The notes under the pieces are model-generated. The model saw only the letters and a list, made by a program, of their open reading frames with translations, was not told the origin of the DNA and did no database searches. Shown here one piece after another: positions 1 to 6,449 of a DNA stretch of 64,000 nt (positions within the stretch are counted from its first letter, which is position 1; each line of letters begins with the position of its first letter). The stretch comes from Dechloromonas sp. TW-R-39-2 (GTDB lineage: Bacteria; Pseudomonadota; Gammaproteobacteria; Burkholderiales; Rhodocyclaceae). Where the stretch lies: assembly GCF_016864195.1 (NCBI RefSeq), contig NZ_CP045202.1, positions 62,001 to 126,000 of the forward strand, in the 5' to 3' direction. A program made the position numbers and the translations under genes.

Positions 1-592
1 CCATGATGAAAATATCCTCGCCCCAGTTGATCACCTGGTTGCCGACCTTCATCTTGGCCGAGTTGCCGGCCCAGTTGAAGTCTTTCGACACCCATAGATC
101 GAGCAGCGAAACATCCTGGCGCAGGGCCTTCTTGGCATCGTCGTCGAGCGGCGTACGGTCGGTGTGGATCGCCGCAAAGTCGGACGACCAGGTCACCCGG
201 CCAAGCGCCGCCCAGTTGCCGCGCTCGCCGAGCGACAGTTCGTGCGTTCCCTTGAGGACGGCCGAAACGATGTCGCCTTTCTTGTAGTTCAGGTTGCCGT
301 CGTCGATATTGGTGTAATTGAAATCGCCGATCGAGCTGGCGGCATTGCCGTTCACCCGTTGCCCAAGTTCGCCGGAAGTCGGTGCGCTGCCTCCGGAGTC
401 GCGCCCGATGATGGTCTTGTCCGGCGACTGCATGCGTCGCTGGATGCCCATCGAAATGGTCGAATCGAAGGTGCCGCTCATTCCGTTGTCGAGATCGAAC
501 TTGAACGCGAAGGCCGGATTGGCCAGCCCCAGGCCGATGGCGGCAAGCGCCAAGGCGACCGGGGTACGGCGCAGGATTGCTGTGCTGTGCAT
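1..592 (-). CDS. DUF1302 family outer-membrane-type protein (partial, C-terminus beyond left edge)
   Basis: About 197 N-terminal codons are inside the window and the rest runs off the left edge, so this is cut by the window and not broken. The start at 592 is followed by a signal peptide (arginines, a hydrophobic run, then ANPAFA, with the mature part starting FKFDLDNG). The mature part has the DUF1302 hallmarks: amphipathic beta-strand-like segments, a stretch like FNYTNIDDGNLNYKKGD, and the motif GNQVINWGEDIF near the window edge. Proteins of this family are predicted outer-membrane proteins often encoded next to DUF1329 proteins, as here. The pair is commonly linked to export or uptake of hydrophobic compounds, but no biochemical role is settled. 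It is the last gene seen of the amine dehydrogenase operon. The family call is firm; the function is not known. Confidence 0.85.
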   Translation of the reverse strand, partial: MHSTAILRRTPVALALAAIGLGLANPAFAFKFDLDNGMSGTFDSTISMGIQRRMQSPDKTIIGRDSGGSAPTSGELGQRVNGNAASSIGDFNYTNIDDGNLNYKKGDIVSAVLKGTHELSLGERGNWAALGRVTWSSDFAAIHTDRTPLDDDAKKALRQDVSLLDLWVSKDFNWAGNSAKMKVGNQVINWGEDIFIM

Positions 593-624
593 GGAATTCC
601 CCTCTTTTTTATGGTTGACCGCGA

Positions 625-1995
625 TCAGCGGTCACCGGCCCGGCGCAACTCGTCGGATTCGAAACGCTTGGCATCAATACGGCCTTCCTGCCCGGCCAGC
701 CAGTCGGTCGGCTTGCTTTCCTGGGTTGCGTTCTCGGCCATGTAGCGATTCACCGTCAAATCCCAGGACATGAATTCCTGGCTGACGCAGGCACCGAGTT
801 CAACTGCCGGATAGAGCGAACCTTCCATCACGCGCCAGAGCTTGCCCTGAGCGTCGTACTGGTCGGCAGCAAGCAGCATCCAGGTGTCTTCGTCGATGTA
901 GAAGGTGCGTTTGGCGAACATGTGACGCATGCCCTGCTTGACCGTTGCTTCCACCTTCCAGACGCGGTGCAGTTCGTAGCGCATCAGGTCGCGCTTCGGG
1001 TACATCCCGTCGAATACCTCGGTCAACTTGCGTTTGGCGACGAATTTGAAACTGTTGTACGGCACATACATTTCCTGCTTGCCGACCAGTTTCCAGTCGT
1101 AACGGTCGAGCGCCCCGGCGAACATCGGGTATTGATCGGCCGTTTCGAGGTTTTCGTAGCCGGGAATCGGGTTGTCGTATTCAAAAGCCGGCAGGCGACG
1201 GACGCGACGCTGGCCCGGAAAATACATCCAGGCATCGTTCGATTTACCGAGGAAGTAATGCGCCAGGATGATCTCGCCGGTCCGCGAAGCCGGGGCCGTC
1301 GCCAGATTGAGCAGCTTCATCTGGAAGCCACCGACATCCTCGATCGACTTGGCCTTGGCCGAAGCAAACGGCGTCATCACGACCTGATCCTGAGCCAGGC
1401 CGTAAAAGCTGCCATCCGGATTGATGAAGTTGGTCTGGTAATACTCGAAACGACCTTCGCCCTGCCAGCGCAAACGATGATTCCACACCGCCTCGGCGCC
1501 GTTTTTCGGAATGGCGAAGGGGAAGCCGCCGCCGACCGCCTGGGCCAGATTGTCCTTGCCGTCGCCAGTCAGCTTGGCCGTGGTTGCATTGATCCGGGTT
1601 TGACCGTAGACCGAATCCGGGTAGCCACAGCTGCGATGCGTCGGATAGATGTCCATCCGGTAGCCCTTGCGCGTCTTGATCAACTCGATCTGGCCGGCCG
1701 AGAGCTTGTCCTTGTACTTATCGACATTGCTCGCATCGATCGAATACAGCGGCTTTTCAGCCGCAAACGGATCGACCCGCGCATCGCCAAGCTTGTGCTT
1801 GCCCTTGGGCAAGCCCCCCTCCCATTTCGGGATCGTGCCATCCTTGTTGCCGGCCCGTTCAGCCCCAACCGGGGTCAGATCCTTGCCCAATTGTGCCGCT
1901 TCCTGCTCGTTGACCGCAGCACCGGCCGTCAGCGCGATGCCGAACACGCCGACAAGCAGCGCGAACAGCGGTTTTACTCTGTTGGTCTTGTTCAT
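625..1995 (-). CDS. DUF1329 domain-containing exported protein
   Basis: A 456-residue protein. The start at 1995 was chosen because GAAGGGA lies 7-8 bases upstream and a signal peptide follows directly (MNKTNRVKPLF, hydrophobic core, then AGAAVNEQEAAQLGKDLTPVGAE). The mature N-terminus 'A..LG.dLTP.GAer.gN.dG.IP.W.GG' and the interior 'PGQRRVRRLPAFEYDNP' are typical of DUF1329. Known members are outer-membrane or periplasmic lipoprotein-like beta proteins related to LolA/LolB-like folds. They occur beside DUF1302 genes, which is the arrangement here (33 bp apart). Upstream lie two cytochromes and the amine dehydrogenase small subunit on the same strand with short gaps, suggesting one long operon. 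A role in moving substrate across the outer membrane is inference only. Confidence 0.88.
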   Translation of the reverse strand: MNKTNRVKPLFALLVGVFGIALTAGAAVNEQEAAQLGKDLTPVGAERAGNKDGTIPKWEGGLPKGKHKLGDARVDPFAAEKPLYSIDASNVDKYKDKLSAGQIELIKTRKGYRMDIYPTHRSCGYPDSVYGQTRINATTAKLTGDGKDNLAQAVGGGFPFAIPKNGAEAVWNHRLRWQGEGRFEYYQTNFINPDGSFYGLAQDQVVMTPFASAKAKSIEDVGGFQMKLLNLATAPASRTGEIILAHYFLGKSNDAWMYFPGQRRVRRLPAFEYDNPIPGYENLETADQYPMFAGALDRYDWKLVGKQEMYVPYNSFKFVAKRKLTEVFDGMYPKRDLMRYELHRVWKVEATVKQGMRHMFAKRTFYIDEDTWMLLAADQYDAQGKLWRVMEGSLYPAVELGACVSQEFMSWDLTVNRYMAENATQESKPTDWLAGQEGRIDAKRFESDELRRAGDR

Positions 1996-2049
1996 TTTTG
2001 ATTCCCTTCTCTCGAAATACATGAATCACCCCGAAGCCGCCGACCGGAC

Positions 2050-2481
2050 TCAGTCGATGGCAATACCCTGCGCCTGCAAACGTTTGATGATTGCCTCCCG
2101 CTCGGCCGCGACATCAGCCAATGGATTCGCCCGCAACTGCGCCACTTCCTGCTGGGTGTAAGGCGGCGTAGCAGCCGGCATTTCGTTCTTGCTGAAGGTC
2201 TTGAGAATCCAGTTCATCAACTCGGCCGTCTGGCTGTCGTTGAGTGCCGACTGGGCCGTACCCGGCACCTGGATCAGAAACTGCCGGCCGCCTTCCGCCT
2301 TGAGAAAATGGCCGAGCGCCCCACGCATGTTCGGCACGCCCGCCCCCGGACTCCCGGTGGCGTCCTGGCCGTGGCAGCCGGAGCAATGCAACATGAAATT
2401 CATGCGCGGCGAACCTGCGTCATTCGCCGACAACGGGCCGACAAACAGACCCAACGCCAGCAACAGGATGGTTTTTCGCAT
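2050..2481 (-). CDS. periplasmic mono-haem c-type cytochrome (class I)
   Basis: A 143-residue exported protein with a signal peptide (MRKTILLLALGLFVGPLSA) and a single haem c motif, CSGCH at residues 33-37. Methionines M27 and M30 precede the haem, and the C-terminal half has a further helix region with 'QTAELMNWIL'. It lies 3 bp downstream of a second cytochrome gene and directly downstream of the amine dehydrogenase genes. The likely role is therefore electron transfer from the tryptophan-tryptophylquinone enzyme, or from an azurin/amicyanin-like carrier, to the respiratory chain. It is too short and has too few haems to be the di-haem maturase MauG. The assignment as a cytochrome is certain; the partner is inferred from gene order. 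Confidence 0.85.
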   Translation of the reverse strand: MRKTILLLALGLFVGPLSANDAGSPRMNFMLHCSGCHGQDATGSPGAGVPNMRGALGHFLKAEGGRQFLIQVPGTAQSALNDSQTAELMNWILKTFSKNEMPAATPPYTQQEVAQLRANPLADVAAEREAIIKRLQAQGIAID

Positions 2482-2484
2482 GGC

Positions 2485-2943
2485 TCAACCTCCGCTCGCA
2501 GCCGGCAAACGGCCACGCAGTTTGTGGGTTTCGTTCGGCGTCCCGCCGGCCTGGCGAACAGCGGCGACAAACTCCGGCGTCAGCCAGCCGAGATCGCCGA
2601 CTGCCTCGTAGCTACCGAGGACATGGGCCAGGACGCTGGCAATTTCGCCATCCGACAATTTGGCGAAGGACGGCATGTTGCCGGTGTAGCGCATGCCGCC
2701 GACATTGATCGTGCCCACCATGCCGGTCAGCGGAACGCGGGCCAGATAGGCCCGGCCCTCGGCAGTACTGGCATGACGACCGATATTGCCGGCCAGCGGT
2801 GGAGCAACCCCGGGTGCGCCAACTGCTTCCACCTGATGACAGGCAACGCAGTGCGCGGCATAAAGCCCGGCCCCTGCCTTGTCCTGAGCCGACAGGGGAG
2901 CCGCAGCAAGAACCAGGAGGGCGGCGGAGAGCAGTTGGCGCAT
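2485..2943 (-). CDS. periplasmic mono-haem c-type cytochrome (class I)
   Basis: A 152-residue exported protein with a signal peptide ending near LSAQ and a haem c attachment motif CVACH at residues 32-36. A likely axial methionine sits in 'GNMPSF' near residue 89, followed by the class I-like helix 'LSDGEIASVLAHVL'. It starts 5 bp after the dehydrogenase small-subunit gene, and the second cytochrome follows after 3 bp, so co-translation is likely. The sequence resembles small soluble c cytochromes that accept electrons from periplasmic dehydrogenases. A specific role as acceptor for the amine dehydrogenase is inferred from position only. Confidence 0.85.
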   Translation of the reverse strand: MRQLLSAALLVLAAAPLSAQDKAGAGLYAAHCVACHQVEAVGAPGVAPPLAGNIGRHASTAEGRAYLARVPLTGMVGTINVGGMRYTGNMPSFAKLSDGEIASVLAHVLGSYEAVGDLGWLTPEFVAAVRQAGGTPNETHKLRGRLPAASGG

Positions 2944-2948
2944 CGGGA

Positions 2949-3476
2949 TCAGCCTCGTTGCTCACCGACGCCGACAATGGCGGCGACCGTGCAATGGTAG
3001 GCATTGCTGCCGTTGGCCATGCACCAATTGATGTCGTTATGGACGCCAAGGCGATAGCCCGGACGCTCGCGTTCATTGCGGTTGCAGGCGCAACGGCCGC
3101 ACATCGTGACACCGCAGCAATCGTTGTAGCTGATCAGGTAATCCTTGCCATCCCCCGGATTGCGGCAGGTACCGACCCAGGTCACTTTGGAAATCTCGGT
3201 ACCAGGCGGACAGCTCGAAATCGTTCCGCCGCAGCAGGTGCAAAGGAAGCCGTCCAGTGCGCAGTAGCGCCAGTAGTCGCAACTGGTATCGTCCTCGACC
3301 GCTTTCTTGTTTTCGCCGGCATGCGCCGTCGGCATCATGCGGTCGAAAGGCAGCACCGGCAGGATGAATGCGGTACCGACGAAGAGCTTGCCGACCTTGG
3401 CCAGCGCGCTGCGGCGGGAAGCCGACTGGGCGACGCGGCGGGTCTTGCGCTCGAAGAAATCATCTAGCCATTTCAC
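2949..3476 (-). CDS. aauA: aromatic amine/methylamine dehydrogenase small subunit (TTQ cofactor-bearing)
   Basis: This is the 175-residue catalytic small subunit that oxidatively deaminates primary amines in the periplasm. It begins with a long twin-arginine-type leader (SRRSALAKVGK, cleavage after ~AHA). The mature part has 14 cysteines in the dense disulfide pattern of this family (CDYWRYC, CTCCGG, DCCG, CGRCAC). Trp100 and Trp151 are spaced 51 residues apart, as are Trp57 and Trp108 of methylamine dehydrogenase, and would form the tryptophan tryptophylquinone. Asp119 (in NDCCG) sits 19 after the first Trp, matching the active-site base. Segments such as DGKDYLISY, ERPGY and NWCMAN are closer to my recollection of aromatic amine dehydrogenase than to MauA. 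Substrate specificity (aralkylamine versus methylamine) cannot be fixed from sequence alone; mauA is the alternative name. Confidence 0.92.
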   Translation of the reverse strand: MKWLDDFFERKTRRVAQSASRRSALAKVGKLFVGTAFILPVLPFDRMMPTAHAGENKKAVEDDTSCDYWRYCALDGFLCTCCGGTISSCPPGTEISKVTWVGTCRNPGDGKDYLISYNDCCGVTMCGRCACNRNERERPGYRLGVHNDINWCMANGSNAYHCTVAAIVGVGEQRG

Positions 3477-3503
3477 GTTTGTTCTCCTTGTGTTCGGTAA
3501 CGA

Positions 3504-4094
3504 TCAGGCGCGCTGATCGATGAATTCCTGGATTGAAGCCACGCCGGCTTCCTTGGCGGTGAAGAGGCTCTCCAGCTGTTCGCGGGAATTGACCAGCCCC
3601 TTGCCGCGAATACGACCGTCTTCGCCGATCAGTACGGCGTAGGGCAGCTTGGAAATGCGATAGGTCATGCCCAGATCGGTCGACAAGGCGTAGGGAAAGC
3701 TCTTCAGGTCGGCCTTGCGGTAGAACTCGGCGTGTTCCGGCAGATCGCCATCGCTGGCCAGCGCAACATCCAGCCAGCCCTTTTCGACGGTCTGGATCGA
3801 CTTGAGGACCGGCAACAGCTTCTTGCACACCGGGCAGGTCGGCGAGAGGAAGAAGAGCAACTGGCTGCGGCCGGTATGGCCACCGATGCTCAGCTTGCCG
3901 CCGCCAATCGAATCCAGTGTGAAGGCCGGAGCGACTTCACCGACTTTCGGCCCCTGATCCATCATCAGCGCCCCCATCGGTGCGACACGTTCGTAGAGGA
4001 TGCCGATCTGGCGAGCCAGGGCGAGCACGACGACAACCAGGCCGAGAACCACGGCCCAGAGAAAAACGTTGGAAACAAGCATTGCTTCGTTCAT
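3504..4094 (-). CDS. mauD: methylamine utilisation protein MauD (thioredoxin-like, membrane-anchored)
   Basis: A 196-residue protein with one N-terminal membrane segment (residues ~8-27) followed by a periplasmic thioredoxin-like domain. Its redox motif CPVC is at residues 87-90 in 'FFLSPTCPVCKKLLP', and the cis-Pro loop is near 'ISKLPYAVLI'. MauD proteins are required for correct disulfide formation and stability of the cysteine-rich small subunit of amine dehydrogenases. The gene lies 27 bp upstream of that small subunit and 13 bp downstream of mauE. This reproduces the order large subunit-mauE-mauD-small subunit known from mau and aau clusters. The identification is secure. Confidence 0.93.
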   Translation of the reverse strand: MNEAMLVSNVFLWAVVLGLVVVVLALARQIGILYERVAPMGALMMDQGPKVGEVAPAFTLDSIGGGKLSIGGHTGRSQLLFFLSPTCPVCKKLLPVLKSIQTVEKGWLDVALASDGDLPEHAEFYRKADLKSFPYALSTDLGMTYRISKLPYAVLIGEDGRIRGKGLVNSREQLESLFTAKEAGVASIQEFIDQRA

Positions 4095-4107
4095 GGCATT
4101 TCCTTTT

Positions 4108-4659
4108 CTATTTGCGAACAGCCAGCGCCAGCGGGGCGTTGGTCATCAGTTGATTGGCCGAGACATAGATGCCGACCAGAGCGAGTACGGCACCACCGAC
4201 CGTCAGGTAATCGGCCCAGACCAGCGTGCGGGCAGCGCCTTCCTGCATGGCCAGGGCGACCATGCCCATGAGCAGGCCGTTACGTACGACCAGCGCCCAG
4301 GACAACGGCTGACCGGACAAGCCGCCGCAACCGCAGTCGATCTTGGTATGGCCGCGCAGGACATTGATTGCCACTGCCGAGGTCACCGTTGCCAGCAACA
4401 GCAAGGCGAGCAGACCACCGATGAAGGCCGTTTCCGGGAAGAGCAGCAAGCCGCCGGCCGCCAGTTCGACGATAGGCAGAACACCGGCCACCAAAGGCGA
4501 GAGGCGTTCGGGCACCAGACGGTAGTTGTCGACTGCTGCCGAAAACACCAGCGGGTCTTTCAACTTGTGCCAGGCGCCGACCAGCAGGACCACCGACAAG
4601 GTCGCCCCGAGCGCCCGTGTCACCACCGGATCGGAAAACAGGGAGAGAAGGGTTTCCAT
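4108..4659 (-). CDS. mauE: methylamine utilisation protein MauE (DoxX-like membrane protein)
   Basis: A 183-residue polytopic membrane protein with four or five hydrophobic helices. The loop 'GHTKIDCGCGG' is characteristic of MauE and carries two cysteines that may act with MauD in disulfide chemistry. The ATG at 4659 overlaps the stop of the large-subunit gene (TGATG), indicating translational coupling; a GTG one codon earlier is the only competitor. MauE is needed for production of active amine dehydrogenase, probably by helping disulfide formation in the small subunit. The neighbours fully support this. Confidence 0.92.
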   Translation of the reverse strand: METLLSLFSDPVVTRALGATLSVVLLVGAWHKLKDPLVFSAAVDNYRLVPERLSPLVAGVLPIVELAAGGLLLFPETAFIGGLLALLLLATVTSAVAINVLRGHTKIDCGCGGLSGQPLSWALVVRNGLLMGMVALAMQEGAARTLVWADYLTVGGAVLALVGIYVSANQLMTNAPLALAVRK

Positions 4660-5804
4660 CACTGCACTTCCAGCTGGGTCGGGGTATCGCCAAAACCGAC
4701 GGCTGCACCGACCGGCTTCAACTTGCGACCGCCGTCGAAAGCGGCAACACCGGCTTTGGCGCTATCGAAGGCAAAGACGCGCGGCGCATCGCCCTGACTG
4801 ACCGCCAGCCCGGTAGCAGGGGTGGTCTTGGTGCGGCTGACGCGCGTTTTCGAAGCCAGGTCATAGACCCAGATTTCACGCGCGCCTTCCTTGTGGCTGC
4901 CTTCAAAACCCTTGGGGTGCATGCCGACATACAGCGTGCCGCTGGCCTGGTGCAGGGCAACCGGCTGATAACCGCCGGGACGCCAGCCTTTTTTCACATC
5001 GGCCTCGTTACCCAGTTTCCAGAATGTCCCCGGAACCGCAGCTTCGCTACCGACATTGACGGTCACCGCATTGCCCTTGTAGGAAACAAAATGGTAGTTG
5101 TCGCCTTCCTGCGCAGCCGAAACGAACAACGCATCCTCGTCCGGGTCGAAGAACTTGATGCTCTTCTTCTTGCCGACCGGATTTCCGTCGTTATCCAGCG
5201 AAATGGTCAGCATCGTGCCGTCGCCGCACAAGGTCGAGAAACGGTTGGCGGTCTGCGCCGGATAGACGATGTAGCAACCCGGCGTCTGAATTTCGGAAAT
5301 CTGTTTGCCGGTCTGGCGATTGACGATGCTGACCGAGGTTGCCGGCGTGGCGTTCTGGACGATGATGAAGCGACCGTCGGCCGAGGTACGCAAGGTGCCG
5401 CGATACGGCAGCGCCTGGGCGTGGCGGGCGGCGTAGGGAATTTCCTCCTTGAGCGCCAGGGTCTTGGCGTCATAAACGAGAATTTCCTCGATCCGCTCGC
5501 CACGATTCAACTTGCTGTAGTACGTCGTCACCACATAGATTTCACTGCGGTCAGGCGACAAGGTAGTCTGGGCGAACATGCCGGTAGACACCATGCCCTC
5601 GACCTTCAGGGTGCGCCCGTCGATCACCGTCAGTTTGCCGTCGGCCAGATGCGGTAGCGCGACATCGGTGTAGTACAAGCGGTAGGGATGGGCCGGCGCC
5701 AGCTTGCCGACCGTGATCTCATCGACCGGCAACTCGGCATGCGCGGGTAGCGCAGCCCCCAGCACTGCCAGCAGGGAAAGTAGAACTGCTCTCTTGGGTA
5801 TCAC
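4659..5804 (-). CDS. aauB: aromatic amine/methylamine dehydrogenase large subunit (beta-propeller)
   Basis: A 381-residue exported subunit that forms the seven-bladed beta-propeller scaffold of the heterotetrameric quinoprotein. The GTG at 5804 was chosen as start because an ideal AAGGAGGT lies five bases upstream and the leader (residues 1-~23, ending PAHAELPVDEI) begins there; the in-frame ATG at 5858 has no such site. Recognisable stretches are 'YRLYYTDVALPHLADGK', 'VIDGRTLKVEG', 'TTLSPDRSEIYVVTTYYS' and 'QALPYRGTLRTSADGRF', typical of the AauB/MauB family. It is the first gene of the operon and faces a 645-bp regulatory region. The name aauB is preferred because of similarity to aromatic amine dehydrogenase; mauB is possible. 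Confidence 0.92.
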   Translation of the reverse strand: MIPKRAVLLSLLAVLGAALPAHAELPVDEITVGKLAPAHPYRLYYTDVALPHLADGKLTVIDGRTLKVEGMVSTGMFAQTTLSPDRSEIYVVTTYYSKLNRGERIEEILVYDAKTLALKEEIPYAARHAQALPYRGTLRTSADGRFIIVQNATPATSVSIVNRQTGKQISEIQTPGCYIVYPAQTANRFSTLCGDGTMLTISLDNDGNPVGKKKSIKFFDPDEDALFVSAAQEGDNYHFVSYKGNAVTVNVGSEAAVPGTFWKLGNEADVKKGWRPGGYQPVALHQASGTLYVGMHPKGFEGSHKEGAREIWVYDLASKTRVSRTKTTPATGLAVSQGDAPRVFAFDSAKAGVAAFDGGRKLKPVGAAVGFGDTPTQLEVQ

Positions 5805-5903
5805 CAGCGACCTCCTTTTTGTTATCGAATCTGGACCAGAACCGAAGCGAAGTGACACTCCGGCGGATGGCTCAAATTGTTGTCTCTGGGAGGGAGAAGG
5901 CGG

Positions 5904-5918
5904 TATCCGAAATCGGAA
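5904..5918. promoter_or_regulatory. palindromic box 1 (TATCCGAAATCGGAA)
   Basis: Contains the perfect dyad TCCGA-AA-TCGGA. It is one of three near-identical 15-bp boxes between the amine dehydrogenase operon and the divergent AraC-type regulator. It lies 100 bp upstream of the aauB start and is 42 bp, about four helical turns, from box 2. It is a likely operator for the adjacent regulator, by inference. Confidence 0.5.
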
Positions 5919-5945
5919 CCGAAATCCCGGAAACTGGCTATGCAG

Positions 5946-5960
5946 TATCCGGAATCGGAA
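5946..5960. promoter_or_regulatory. palindromic box 2 (TATCCGGAATCGGAA)
   Basis: Identical to box 3 and one base different from box 1; the dyad TCCGG-AA-TCGGA has a single mismatch. The matched spacing of 42 bp to box 1 puts both on the same face of the helix, upstream of aauB. Confidence 0.5.
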
Positions 5961-6017
5961 AAGTCGTCATTTCAAAGATGAAATTCTTGACCTGAAACAA
6001 GGTCGGGCCGACCAAAA

Positions 6018-6050
6018 AATGACCTGAACCGAAACTCGGATCAGGTCATT
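6018..6050 (-). terminator. hairpin with T-tract in the leader of the amine dehydrogenase operon
   Basis: AATGACCTGA (6018-6027) pairs perfectly with TCAGGTCATT (6041-6050), and CCGA/TCGG extends the stem inside across one A-A mismatch. Read on the minus strand, the stem is followed at once by six T residues (6014-6019), the form of an intrinsic terminator. It lies about 215 bp upstream of aauB on the same strand. It could attenuate operon transcription if initiation is further upstream, or it could end a leftward transcript from the regulator side. Confidence 0.5.
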
Positions 6051-6105
6051 CAGCTACCAGGCAAATAACCGACTAAAACGCTGAGTCAATTGCAGCCAGG
6101 CCAAT

Positions 6106-6121
6106 TGGCACAGCTTGTGCT
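6106..6121 (+). promoter_or_regulatory. sigma54-like -24/-12 element or GGCACA/TGTGC dyad (weak)
   Basis: TGGCACAGCTTGTGCT matches the TGGCACG-N4-TTGCW consensus at all but two positions, with the required GG-to-GC spacing. The same bases form an inverted repeat GCACA-GCT-TGTGC, so it could equally be a protein-binding site. It points towards the AraC-type gene about 330 bp downstream. Confidence 0.25.
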
Positions 6122-6309
6122 GAAAACACAGGGCAATGCGAAACAAAACCACCAGCCATCAATCAAAAATCACACAACAGCATGATTTTCAAAGAAAAAT
6201 ATAAATCAGGAAGCGGACCTCAAGCGCCAAATCCGGTGCATTTCACTTTCTCGATGCACCAATCCGACATGCAAACCAGGCACAAAATCGATCAACAGCA
6301 AATCCTGAA

Positions 6310-6324
6310 TATCCGGAATCGGAA
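6310..6324. promoter_or_regulatory. palindromic box 3 (TATCCGGAATCGGAA)
   Basis: Third copy of the box, 126 bp upstream of the regulator start, identical over 15 bp to box 2 and followed by the same AA. Its position near the regulator promoter suggests autoregulation. Apart from boxes 1-3, the hairpin at 6018-6050, a perfect GGTCGG-G-CCGACC palindrome at 6001-6013 and the element at 6106-6121, I see no gene in the 5805-6449 interval. Confidence 0.5.
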
Positions 6325-6449
6325 AAATCAGATTGTCACTATTCAAGATTGATTCCACTAAACGAAATTTCTCTACTATCCTTAAGGGCATAGTGTTCGA
6401 TCTGCCAGTTGATCGCACTGAACAGCCCGATGACTGAAAGTGTGTTTGT

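Noticed and set aside
1..592. Truncated or pseudogenised DUF1302 gene
   Set aside because: The frame is open to the window edge with conserved motifs intact; it is only cut by the window.
2050..2943. MauG-type di-haem enzyme in the amine dehydrogenase operon
   Set aside because: Each of the two cytochromes has a single CxxCH motif and is only about 150 residues long.
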